Part shown: piece by piece, positions 26,231 through 37,312 of the stretch
How the letters are laid out: each line of letters opens with the position of its first letter
How positions within the stretch are numbered: the stretch's first letter is position 1
Position numbers and translations under genes: made by a program
From: Nymphaea colorata
Lineage: Eukaryota > Streptophyta > Magnoliopsida > Nymphaeales > Nymphaeaceae
Direction: 5' to 3'
NCBI RefSeq assembly: GCF_008831285.2
Contig: NC_045144.1
Location: 24,817,716-24,881,715, forward strand
Length of the DNA: 64,000 nt
The notes under the pieces: generated by a model
The model's input: the letters and a program-made list of their open reading frames with translations, nothing else
What the model was told of the DNA's origin: nothing
Databases searched by the model: none

Positions 26231-26723
26231 ATAATCCTTAGTCCTTGGTCCAATTACCCCTGTGAAAAGCGGCAGGAATGGTTGGCCTCGTACCGACGGG
26301 TAGATCCCTTTCTCATGATTTTTTTTTCAAAATTAATTAAAAAAAATTGCTGATTGTGCACTCAACGCCCTCGAGGACAGGGTAGGGGCCCGTCATCGTC
26401 GTTTAAAGATTTATTGGATCATATACAAGTTGTGTGGGATATCAATTGCACAGAACTTTCATGCATACCGGCATCATGTAGTAAACATTGAGGAGATTCC
26501 ATGAACTCCCTTTTACTTCAATTTGTCATACCATCCTCAATTTAGGAGTTGTATGAAGCCCATGTATGCTCTCAAATCTTTAAATCTATCTTGTAGGAAT
26601 TTATGCAACAGCGCCATCTATTTTGCATCTTCTCATGAGTTTTTTTTTTTAAAAAAATCCTTACCTACATCATATCTCAGTCACTCAGTTTCCGGGCTAT
26701 TTTTAGGACATTAGTCTAAGATA
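26231..26723. other. End of the duplicated segment; GC-richer non-coding patch
   Basis: Contains a relatively GC-rich stretch (near 26265-26300 and 26370-26400) separated by an A/T run. No gene is recognised. A 63-codon frame at 26523 exists in both arms but has no protein-like pattern. Homology to contig 2 runs to TCTAAGATA, ending at 26723, which corresponds to the first base after the N gap at 31944. Confidence 0.7.
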
Positions 26724-27390
26724 TAGCCTTATAACTGGACCACCCAATTGGACTAAAAAGTCCCCTGATTAGTACCAAAATGGACAATAGTCCCGATATA
26801 TCGATGGGTGAACAAGGGGATTGGAGAGCCCAAATCTAGAGAACCCCTGGAGGAGTCTATGCTAGTACCATATATTTGGTGTATAGGTATACATTTAACT
26901 TGGGATAAATCAGGAACAATTTACCCATTTATTTCCATAGGTTCCAAGGTCAATTTTCAAAACAATGCATATAGGCAAAAGTCCTAGGGAATGCATTATC
27001 AAATTTTCATTAATTGCTTGTTTGAATGCATGAGATGTGATGTTTTACAACGCCTCCAAACCCATGTCCAATGCCAAAACTCTTCTCAAGTTTCTATTGG
27101 GCCAATTTATGTCAACATCTAGTACTTTCTTTTGTCCAGATAAACTCAAAAAGCATTTTTCCATATGACCACATCCTATTCGGGTCATGTCAAGGGCGAT
27201 CTGGATTTCGCATCATCCCAAATGGAGTCTACCTACCTCAGTAGTATCATTAATTGTACCCAACTTTCCGATGTATGTTGTCGGGCCACTTAGAAGATTG
27301 TGGTCTCGAAGAAGCAGCCAGTCTTGCCATGCAACCTGTTAACAACAGTCTAATTCATGTGATTGTTGAAAGATAAAACCCAAGAACCAG
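26724..27390. other. Contig-1-only sequence, probably gypsy 5' leader
   Basis: Non-coding and without a counterpart in contig 2. It lies just upstream of decayed gypsy-like coding sequence and has no stops-free frame of note. A 5' untranslated leader of the gypsy element is plausible, but no LTR or primer-binding site could be confirmed. Confidence 0.4.
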
Positions 27391-27395
27391 CACAT

Positions 27396-27942
27396 TCTGG
27401 TTCACATGGAGTGAAATGACAGTCACTCTAGATGGGTTTTCTAGCATTATGGGTTTGCCAAGCCAAAAGGTGATCCAAGAGGACCAATTGAAGACCAGTT
27501 CCTTGTGAACTAAGGTCAAGTCAATACTCTAGAAGTAGTCTGTAAACTCATAGGAAAACGAAGCTGGCCCTTTCTAGAGAAAGATGGACATCAATACCTC
27601 CAACTACACAAACTTGGTGAAGCATATTTCCAATATGTCAACCCTACTTTACTATCTAGAAGTTTTGCAGACAAGTACAAAAACTCCAAGGTGACTTGTA
27701 CCACGGATCTCCTCTTCTTCAACAATGAAAAACACATAATGTATTTTCGCACAGCGAGCCTCCTCAAAAAATGGAGGCATGTCAAAGTCTGTCACACAAC
27801 TATAGCAATGGCAGCCTTAGAATTCCTTTACCGAGAATTGACCAAATTTTCAATCGGGGATACGGATTTGATAGAAGGATGTGTTCTTCGCACTACAAGC
27901 ATGGTTCTACAAACACATGGGGCTACAATCATGCCATTTTAA
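27396..27942 (+). pseudogene. Decayed coding segment resembling retroelement-associated plant mobile domain
   Basis: A broken frame begins near 27396 with FWFTWSEMTVTLDGFSSIMG, hits a stop near 27508, and continues to 27942. The later part includes LHKLGEAYFQYVNP and FFNNEKHIMYFRTASLLKKW. The opening resembles the start of the plant mobile domain / aminotransferase-like regions often found in or beside plant gypsy elements, which typically read 'TL-D-...-I-GLP'. The assignment rests on this short motif only. An alternative is the N-terminal extension of the gypsy polyprotein that follows. No intact product is possible. Confidence 0.35.
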
Positions 27943-28639
27943 AAACAGAGATGGTCAATTATCCAGTATGGGGTACTATCATAGGAAGATAGAGGAAGTA
28001 GATGACTCCACCATCATTTAGAACTTCTTTGATCGATACACCTACAACCCAGTAAGATGACCATGTGTTTATAGAATGAAGTCCACCATCTATCCTTTTG
28101 TCCTAGATCATCATGTCTAGTTCATTATGGTTAAGCAAGCCAAGTTTTGCCAAGTTGTGTTGAACGTTATCAAGTCTTATCAATCTCATTATCCTTTCAA
28201 TTTGCAACCAAAATTTGCTATTTTGTCATTTATATAAATTATCTCTCATCAATTCAAATCCTAACATTTTTAATTTTTCTTCTTACAAAGTGAACATCTG
28301 TTTTATAGTCGAGGCTAGAGGCCAATAAAGACGGAGGATGGAAATGGAACCAGAATAAGCTTTCATGGGAGACAAGGAAGAAGAATCCTCTTCTGAAACA
28401 CTTCCTAAGACAAAAGCAAATGATCCGAAATATGAATAATATAAGAAATTCCAGAGATACATTATCTTGTTTAATGAAGAGCAAGCCCAGGCAGAGAAAG
28501 TCAAGAAGAAAGGGAAGAAAACAAGAAATCTTCGTCGAACAGTTTTGATTCTTCTGAAGATGCTACCATAGAATCCAGTAGTAAGGAAGAACGAAAGACT
28601 CCCTAGAAAAAGAAGAAAGGGGAATCCTAGAAAAAAAAA

Positions 28640-29230
28640 TTTAGGAAGTTGAAAAGAAGTTGAACAAAGTTCAATTAAAGGCAAGAACAAAAGGAATTTC
28701 ACCTGCAAAGATTTCTATGAAAGCTTTGAAAACGATAGCACATAACAAATTTATCAAATTTGATGGCCATGGAGACCCAAAGGCACATTTGGCCATCTTC
28801 TTGCGGAATGCTATAAATTTTGCTACAATCATAAAGCTCTCTTTCAATGCTTCCGAAGGAGCTTGGAAGGAATTGCAGTAGTGGTACCAGAAGCACATCA
28901 ATCCAATTGAATTGAAGAATTTTGACAAACTAATCAACCTTTTCATCAACAATTTGACACAACCACTAAGGAGCCTCATTTCTAATGCTTCAATCAAATA
29001 TTTCATTGATCTTACTAAAAGAGCAGAATGCAACGAAGTGGGGATTAAAATGGAGCTTTTGATGTTGTCATCCCAATAAAGTTAGAGAAGATACAAAGAA
29101 GAACAACAAGAGTCAAAATGCTCCAGCCAACATTATATCCAATGCCGCCACCATCAAAAAAAGAAGGGCGTACTATTCTGTGAATAATGGAGTAGCGGAC
29201 AAAGTAGCAGTAGCAGTGGCCCTAAGAACA
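28640..29230 (+). pseudogene. Ty3/gypsy gag (capsid) remnant
   Basis: The frame includes KFDGHGDPKAHLAIFLRNA near 28756. This matches the plant gypsy gag opening, in which a 'F-G-GDP--HL--F' pattern starts the retrotransposon gag domain that forms the particle shell. After ASEGAWKELQ a stop interrupts, and the frame resumes with WYQKHINPIELKNFDKLINL, the usual second half of the domain. Part of the middle seems deleted compared with the normal gag domain. Upstream (28470-28640) is a Lys/Glu/Ser-rich stretch. Further stops follow near 29078. Confidence 0.75.
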
Positions 29231-29235
29231 AACAT

Positions 29236-29802
29236 CCTGGATTGAGACACGACAAAAAATTCACCCTATTAGAACATAGTTACGAAGAAGTCATGCACAT
29301 GCTGATTGAAAGAGGCACTCTGTTCCTCCCAAAAGTTTCCAACCCTCGACCAATGATAGGAAAAAACAAAGAACAGTTCTACTAATTTCATCGTGCTCTA
29401 GGACACAATACAAAAGATTGTCTTGTGCTCAAAAATATTGTGCAACATGCAGACAACATAGAAATCATCAAGGAGTTTAGTGAACAACTAGATATCCTTA
29501 AAAACTCTTTTCCTAAACATGAGAAAGGACCAGTTGCAATGGTTAGGTTTTCAGCAAATCATCAAGTCATGGTGGCAAACGAAAGGGATTATGCATCCCT
29601 GGATTTCTTTGAGTTACTTTTCAATCATGACAAATTATCCTTCAATCCACAAACCAGACCAGCAAACAAAACAGTCAAACAAAGATCGATCAAAAGTCAC
29701 AAATATGGTATCTTGAACCCTTGGAAGCCATTTTCAAGAAGGAAGGAATTAACCATAACTGGAGAAATGAATGGGCTTTTGGACTATACAGAAATGGTCT
29801 GA
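29236..29802 (+). pseudogene. Ty3/gypsy gag C-terminal region with zinc-knuckle-like motif
   Basis: The region reads FHRALGHNTKDCLVLKNIVQ near 29388. This resembles the C/H pattern (C-fHr--GH-T--C--Lk) found after gag in plant gypsy elements and thought to bind RNA. The first cysteine of the knuckle is replaced: the preceding bases encode FY followed by a stop. From 29425 the frame stays open for 125 codons but has no further recognisable motif. It belongs to the same element as the gag and protease pieces on either side. Confidence 0.6.
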
Positions 29803-29815
29803 CAACATTTTCTAA

Positions 29816-30220
29816 TAAAGATCTACCAAATGAAGGCGCATTGCATAATGATGCCTTGCACATAGTGGTAGAAACAAGGGGCCTGGATATGAATATCTCT
29901 GAGACGTATAATCAGGTTTTATTTGATGTGGTGGATATAAAACTCTCATTCAATCTATGCTTGGCAGACCATGGATCCATATTACCAATGCGGTTCCTTA
30001 TACTCTACATCAGTGCATCAAGTGGACTCACAACATGAATACTATAATAATTTATGTAGAGGACAGGCAAAATCATCTTGTGCATCCACTGATTCTAGTA
30101 CCAATATATACAATTAAGGTACTTAGTATTCGAGCATGCAAAGTAGAAAAAATATCCCAAGGTGTTAGCAAATTGGCTATTCAGAAGACAAAAAACAAAT
30201 GTGGGAGAAAAAAGCTACCA
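29816..30220 (+). pseudogene. Ty3/gypsy protease remnant, catalytic part deleted
   Basis: DLPNEGALHNDALHIVVE near 29819 marks the usual entry to the gypsy aspartic protease. LGRPWIHITNAVPYTLHQCI (from 29960, a different frame) is its C-terminal signature. The normal distance holds the catalytic D-x-G segment; here the two ends are close together, frame-shifted, and the D-x-G motif is not recognisable. The protease would process the gag-pol polyprotein in an intact element. Confidence 0.75.
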
Positions 30221-30224
30221 TGAT

Positions 30225-30770
30225 TGAAACAAGTTACAGAAGTCATTCATTATTCAAAAATTTCAGCCAGAATGAGAAATGATTGGATTTACTCATATGC
30301 TATGACTATCAGCCATTCACTGGCCTTGGCAAACATGAAAATGAAATCTTGGAGTCGATTACCTTGACAAGACAATGAGGCACTCAAGCCCTAGGATGTC
30401 AAAGTTATGAAAAAGTGGCTGTCGAAGAAGGATTCAAGAATGTATCTTTCGTCAAGAGCAATAGGCCTGTTCACCATCAATCTGAATCAGTAAATCTACT
30501 ATCATTTTGTCATCTAGTCATTATTTTGTCATTTTGTTGTCATTGTACTCTAATAGACCATGTGTCATTATTCTGTAATACCTTCAAATATGCAATGACA
30601 TATGCAAGTTACTTCCATATAAAATGTCTAACATTCAATCTAACCTCTTTATAATCTTTAGGATGGCACCTGAGGATCAAATGTCACTTCAAGGATGTAA
30701 ATCCAAGACTCACCGAGGTAGAATGCCCAGAGTTCATCCAAATAAAAAGACAATATCAACCATTACCATT
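30225..30770. other. Degenerate inter-domain sequence of the gypsy element
   Basis: Mostly stop-ridden sequence between protease and reverse transcriptase. A T-rich piece near 30500-30560 looks foreign to coding DNA and may be an insertion. No product is called. Confidence 0.4.
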
Positions 30771-30936
30771 GATTAATGACCGATTGAGGAAATTGACATT
30801 GGCATAGAAGAAAAAACCAAAAAGTTTGCAAATTGGAACAAGTCTTTCAGCAAAAGAAAGAGAAAAGTTGATAAACTTCCTCAAAAATCATCAAGAAGCC
30901 TTTGCATGGACTTATAAAGACATGTCGGCACCATCG
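30771..30936 (+). pseudogene. Ty3/gypsy reverse transcriptase N-terminus, truncated
   Basis: IEEIDIGIEEK followed, after a small frame change, by QIGTSLSAKEREKLINFLKN and FAWTYKDMSA. This is the conserved lead-in to the gypsy RT domain ('IGT-LS--E---L--LL-----FAWSY-DMPG'). It breaks off after DMSA, before any RT catalytic block, where it meets an unrelated aspartic protease gene fragment on the other strand. RT, RNase H and integrase are all missing. Confidence 0.8.
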
Positions 30937-31575
30937 TCAAACAAGTGTCTCGGTGGCAAGTATGCCTTCTATGAAGGACTTGTCCCCATAGGAATATCTG
31001 AATCCACAAAGTTGGTTGATAGTGAAACCATCGTGGGGCACTTCATGGAAGACTGGTGGATCAGCTTTGGCTCTTGTAGGTAGACGACTGAAATGGATCA
31101 AACATTGATGTTTGGCTGGAGCAGGGTCACTGGGGCAGCATGTCGTCCATATGAGGTCGCTACCAGTGTCGAGGGTGGCCCAGTAGAGGCGGGATGGTGT
31201 ACATAGTGAGAGTTTCATGAGATACTCGCCGGAGCCAGGCATCACGGGGCTAGAGATCATGCTGTGGTTTTGGCAAATAGTGAAGCGATGCGGCGGCAGT
31301 GCAACATGGAGCCAAAGCGAAATGTTTGGCTCGTTGGCTAGAGTGAATGAAAGGTCATAGAGAGGAGAGAGTGATGAGTCTCGATGAATGAGGTCTAAGG
31401 AGAAGCCAAGAGGTTTGGAAGCGACTATGCTGGTAGGGCTAGGCAGCACTGCAAGTAGGAGCAGCTGGAGGAGAAGGCGGATGCTGAGGAGAAGGCAGCC
31501 ATGGTGAGCACTAAAAGGTTCCGTATTAAGGAGAAATGCGTAGATATTTATAATGGAAGTTATAGTTAAGGTCAC
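30937..31575 (-). pseudogene. N-terminal fragment of a CDR1/nepenthesin-like A1 aspartic protease gene
   Basis: The 212-codon minus-strand frame is the N-terminal half of a plant A1 aspartic protease of the CDR1/nepenthesin-like group, which are secreted or wall-associated endopeptidases. Visible in order: a Leu-rich signal-peptide-like stretch (residues 28-45), LGFSLDLIHRDS (56-67, typical propeptide), SGEYLMKLSL (115-124), the first catalytic motif DTGSD (136-140) and YSYGDKSF (194-201). Family members are usually about 430-480 residues; this one stops at residue 212, so the second catalytic Asp and C-terminal lobe are gone. LCTP replaces the usual LGTP. The first ATG (31575) lies upstream of a TATA-like box, so the true start may be the ATG at 31502, which is now out of frame. 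It is probably a pseudogene fragment. Confidence 0.8.
31545..31552 (-). promoter_or_regulatory. TATA-like box upstream of the aspartic protease fragment
   Basis: TATAAATA on the minus strand, 43 bases before an ATG (31502) in ACCATGG context that begins just before the signal-peptide-like sequence. Spacing fits a short 5' leader. It supports an original start at 31502 and not at 31575. Confidence 0.45.
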
Positions 31576-31843
31576 TGCTGATTAAGGTGGGGACGTGGAT
31601 TTGGAAATTGTGGAGAAAATAAACATGTGATCAAACTAAGTAACATATTCGTTGGTGTAATCAGTAACCATCACAATGGAGAAAAGTTGGTAGCATGTTA
31701 CACTTAAGCAAAGCTCGTAGTGGGACTTCCACAATTTCTTTTTCTGTCTTTTCATTGGACTCAGTCAAATCAAGATCTGAATATTAGTCTTGAAAACTTG
31801 GATCACAAATATTGGAAGACTTTCCTTCACAAATATTTGAAGG
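31576..31843. other. Sequence upstream of the protease fragment, up to the contig end
   Basis: About 270 bases with no gene. On the minus strand this would be promoter DNA of the aspartic protease gene fragment. The contig ends at 31843. Confidence 0.4.
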
Positions 31844-31943
31844 NNNNNNNNNNNNNNNNNNNNNNNNNNNNNNNNNNNNNNNNNNNNNNNNNNNNNNNNN
31901 NNNNNNNNNNNNNNNNNNNNNNNNNNNNNNNNNNNNNNNNNNN
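31844..31943. other. Assembly gap, 100 N
   Basis: Exactly 100 N, the conventional length for a scaffold join of unknown size. The inverted homology with contig 1 begins at the first base after it. Confidence 0.99.
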
Positions 31944-34157
31944 TATCTTAGACTAATGTCCTAAAAAGCCGGAAACTGAGTGACTGAGATATGATGTAGG
32001 TAAGGATTTTTTAAAAAAAAAAAACTCATGAGAAGATGCAAAATAGATGGCGCTGTTGCATAAATTCCTACAAGATAGATTTAAAGATTTGAGAGCATAC
32101 ATGGGCTTCATACAACTCCTAAATTGAGGATGGTATGACAAATTGAAGTAAAAGGGAGTTCATGGAATCTCCTCAATGTTTACTACATGATGCCGGTATG
32201 CATGAAAGTTCTGTGCAATTGATATCCCACACAACTTGTATATGATCCAATAAATCTTTAAACTGACGATGACGGGCCCCTACCTTGTCCTCGAGGGCGT
32301 TGAGTGCACAATCAGCAATTTTTTTTAATTAATTTTGAAAAAAAAGATCATGAGAAAGGGATCTACCCGTCGGTACGAGGGCCAACCATTCCTGCCGCTT
32401 TTCACAGGGGTAATTGGACCAAGGACTAAGGATTATTCAAACCATGTACAAGTTATTGATGCAAATCCTATATGCTTGTGCATTGAGGTTTTGGATTCAA
32501 GAATCAAAGTTCATCTTGAATAAGTGATTTGAACTTGTATTCAAAACTAGATTCCTTGGAAAATGATTTTTTTTTGTATGTTACTTGAAGATTGGAGGGT
32601 TTTCAAGTTGATTTGAAAACCTTTGTTGTGCCATTTGTTTTGAAATCCATGATTCTTGAAAATAGTTTTAATTGGGGATTTAGGAGATTGAAATTAACTT
32701 TTTTGTTGTGAACTGAAGATGAGTTTTGGATTGAAATTGTGAACATCTTATGATCAATTTTTGGGAAAATGGCTAAGTAACCTTAGCAAGAAAAATTTTC
32801 TTTTGCCAAATCGTGTGATTTGGTATAAAATTTTAGAAACTTGGGTTTTAGTTAGGTAGAGTTCATTTTTGTGATGAAACATAGGTTCCAAATTATTACA
32901 AAACGTGTTGTTTTCTAAATATATTTTGGCCAAGATTATTAATGCACTGCTTGTGTTTTCTTTGAAAGTTAAGTGAAGTTCACAAATTCTTGTTGCAATA
33001 TGACATGGTCACCATTTTTTTGCAACTCAAATTTGAATCGCTTAATTTCTTGAGAAGATGCATGTGGTGCTATTGACTTTTAGTGAGTGTGAACGTGCGA
33101 AATACAAAACGAAACTATATGAGACATAGATTCTTCACTCTCTCATAATCTCTCAAAGTTCATTCATTTGAAACATTCATGCTCACCTCTCTCATAATCT
33201 CTCAAAGTCTATTCATATGAAATCACACATCATACAATATACACTTAAAGATTGATTTTAATTAAAATATAGGACTTTCTTTAAATGTGCTTATCATATT
33301 CTCAAGCACAAGTTAGAGAAGCAGTCTATAAACTTGTGTCATGGATGAGAATCTCAAAAGAATTAAAATTTAGGCAAATGAAGATGAAATCCACCTTTTA
33401 AATATTGGGAAAACATGGCTATTATCTATTTTCCTCAAAATTGCCATAAAAATCAGATTTTTATTCCAATTTAAATGATTTAAAATTAAATATTGATTAT
33501 AAGAGTGTTTGACTCTTAGAAAATGATGAAATTCAGTTTGACTCCATGTGAACTAAACATCCAAGTCGGCAAAAAGCATGTGCCACATGCTCTCATTCAT
33601 GTCATGGAATTCTAATAACTTTTCTTTCTCCCCAAAATCAAGCTAAATTCCAAATTCTTGTGCTAAAAAATCCATCCATTTCTTGGACTATTAAAACACT
33701 TTTGATTTTGTTCTTTAGGGGATATAAAGATTAGGGTCTTAAGTATGATCTTACATTGTGCTTGAAATATAATCAATTTCATGTAAGTTTGAAAATTGAT
33801 AAATGAAATCAACGATTTCTAAAAGGAATTTTAGAGAGCCGATTAGATAGTATTAAAACTTTTTATTGTTCTACAAGACATAGCCACTTTGTGGCTTAAC
33901 ATTAGCATGTCAAGAATGTAAACTTTAAAATTTCTAAACCAACCCCTATAAAGTATGATCTAATTTCAGCAAATTACATACACTTTGTGTATGAGTTGCT
34001 GGAATTAAGCAAAACTTTAAGATGAAATGAAAGCGATTTCATACCTTCGCACTATGAAAATCAACAGAATGATCTTTTTTTCTTAAAATCAACTAGAAAA
34101 CATGTTTCAACCTGATTTTAAAAGAAAAGCATGACTCTTAATCAAGAGATCGCACGT

Positions 34158-34159
34158 GC

Positions 34160-34220
<61 letters not shown>

Positions 34221-34223
34221 TGC
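34158..34223. repeat. TA microsatellite, long allele
   Basis: A 66-bp TA tract with two TGTA interruptions, bounded by GC. It corresponds to the 30-bp tract at 24483-24512 in the other arm. The expansion is a ready length marker to tell the two copies apart. Confidence 0.9.
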
Positions 34224-37200
34224 ACACTTTATCCCTCCAAATGAAAAGTTTAACGAGGGATCACATGGCCTATGAATCATGATGATTAATGGCTGGGTTT
34301 CTTTAGGTAGGGGGAGATTGAAAACTGGTTTCTAATCCCCTCTACCGCCCTTGATCAATTAAAATAAAAAAAACACAAATTAAAATGACTTCTAAATGAA
34401 AGGAAATAAAAGAACACTCAAGCTGGTTCATATTTAATTTCACCATACAAAGGTGGATCACTTTTATAAGAATGTGTCCGTCCATAATTGGCATTTATAT
34501 TATATATACTATAGCAAACCTCTTTCTCACGTGGAAATCACTGATTCATGCATGCATCATGCGTTGATATATACATTTGATTCGTGGCTTTTTCTTTAGC
34601 TGGACGTCATTCCCAACCATGAAAAATATGAAAATAAATCCTTCCCATGAGTGCTGGAATTAAAAATAAATAGCAAGAAACTGAAATAGAAGAAAAATGA
34701 ATTGGAATTACCTACTTTATGGTCGGTCTTGATGCTTGATCTTCCTCTTTGCTTGTTTTCTAATTCAAGCAATCCTAAGCAAGAATCCAAACTTGGATTC
34801 AAGCTTAGCAAAGTAAGAAAAAGAATGGCTTACTTGTTGGAATTTGCAGTGGGGAAGAGAGAGCTTCTCACCATGAAAATACTAAGTAAGAGTTCACTTA
34901 AGCAACCTAACTTGGCAAAATCGATAAAGAGAATAGGGGAAGGTGAAGAAGGAAATGAGAGAGAGGGAAGGGGGCTTGGATGATTTTTTTTTCTCCTCCT
35001 TGGCATTTCCTTCTAGCTCATTGCTGCAGCAATTTGATGATGACCTCAAAAATACTAAGCTCTAAATGTTATTGAATTATAACAATGGAATTTAAATTTG
35101 AATAAATTTTCAAAATTTTATTAAATTTGGCTTAAAAAGGTATTTTTGTCCATAATTTGATTGAAAATGAATCTCAATTGAATCAAAATTTGGTTTTAAA
35201 TATTGAATTTCAATTTTTTGATTTATGTATTTGATAAATTAAAATGTACATTTTCCTTTCATAAAATCCCAATTTAAGTTCTGAAATCTCAATTCGATTG
35301 TAAAAGGGCACAATTGTCTAAATTAGTCAAATTTGACCAAATAACCAAAGTCGAAGCTCATCTACAAGCTGATATTGATTTGATTGAGATAATTTGATGA
35401 ATTTGAGTTAGGAAAGATCTTGATTGAGCTAAATTGTACTTTGACTGAGTAAAGTAACTGTGAGGAGATATTTTTGAAAAGAAGAAGTGCGTAACCCCTT
35501 GGGGTTTTTGACCACATGACCTAGGTGGGCACTACATGTGGGTCCCACACATCATTCTAGACCGAATTAGATGTAATTCTCATATTTAAATCAAAATTTG
35601 AATTTTGCAATCGGATATGGATTTCAAATGACATTGGTAATTGGATTGAGATTTCAAATTCTAATTCGAATCCAGTTTGGACTCATAATCCTATGTTAGG
35701 ATTCGTGTCACGAGTCAAATTCATGATTTGAATTTAAATTGTTCTTTAGATTCGAAATTTGCTTTGAAATTGCATTTTTTCGTTTTTTTTTTTTTGTAAA
35801 ATTTTGACATTGCTTCAATTCTGATGTTGAAAAATTTGAGTTTTTAACATCGAGTCCAGCCATGAATATAATCCAACACTTAGAAATGAATTGTTTATTA
35901 TAGGAACAAAAGTTCTATACTTTTGTCACCTATAACTACAACGGGGTTTTATTTGGTCATAATTGTGTGTTCGTGGTTATTGTAGGTTTAGCTCTCTCCC
36001 CCCTCCCCCCACCCTCTTGTGGATCTAAATGTTAGAATATTAGAAATGACACATTTTGTATATCTTTCAATATCATTTCTCTTACTCTGACCACATTCAA
36101 TCATTTTGAGGTTTCTTCTATGTGAAACTGTTCTCATAATAATGCCATGTTAATTCTTTTCAAATATGATGTTCAAGTTCTATTTGATTTGAAAGGTGGT
36201 GTTGCAAGGAACAATAGAGGGCATCTTGGATTATCTTGGAAGAGCAGTGGGTAATGGTGTGGATACATATAAGTAGTTTGTAGTGTGGGTATTGGTGTGG
36301 ATACATATAAGTAGTTTGTAGTGTCACAAAGAACATGATAAATTAAATTGTCATTTAAAACTTAAAAAAACGTGTTTTTTTGAAAAAAAATGTGTTCTTT
36401 TTTAAAACGTTAAAACAAAAAAACACACGTTTAACAAAAAAATGAACGTTAAAACATTTTTTCATTTTTTTCAATGCCAAACGTTATTTTCATTTTCTAG
36501 TTTTTATTTGTTGCAAATCTACTTACCTTTTGATGTTCGTGTTATTAGTTTCTCATTTATTTTATTTTTCCTATTTTTTGTTTTCTTAATTTTATGAAAA
36601 TTTACTATATTTTTCCCTTTTCTTTCAAGGTTTCCATTTTATATCCAAGAAAACCCTTGCCGTTTAAAACTCCGAAATGTTATTTGTGAGTATGGTAGTT
36701 TGGCAGCATTGCTACACTTTTTTTTTTACACACGAGTCCTAATTTGATATTTGGTTTCTTCAAAGTTGTCAAAGACTCAAAAGGTGACATATTATTTGAA
36801 GTGATACTGACATTAGTTCTCTATTTATTTATGTATACACATAGCTAATTCTTTACGTATTTATATCTATCTTTTAATGCACGTTTATTTATATTTTTAT
36901 ACACATGCTATCTTGCATATGCTATGGTGGTCATCCTCCATAATGTCTCTACCATCTTTTATGAGTCACCTTTCTAATAGTGTGTCTTGTAAGTAAATGC
37001 TAAGTCAAAGAGAATATCAAGGGTTTTTAGTAGGTGCAGTTACAAATCATTCTACATTTCAAGCATGTTTTCTAACCATAGCTTCTGCTCGTTGTGTTTT
37101 GCATACCTTTTGTTGATTAATTCCTTTGGGTCCTCGAAAAAGGTTTTAGTAGATTGTGGTTAACCTATATAATCTTATAACACTCTCATACAATCTATAG

Positions 37201-37312
37201 TAAGCCTTTCAGTATGGTTTCGAATCTGATATTTGGTCTCTTTTCTCTCTCCCGTGTTTTCCATGATGGCCAATACCTTTATATGATAATTGTACTAATT
37301 TTTTTAATCTAG

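Noticed and set aside
28254-29033. Long minus-strand ORFs (76, 141, 120 and 65 codons)
   Set aside because: They are antisense to the Lys-rich and gag regions of the gypsy relic. The Phe/Leu-rich content is the complement of A-rich coding DNA.
31720-31956. 78-codon ORF across the gap
   Set aside because: It is read through 100 N and is meaningless.
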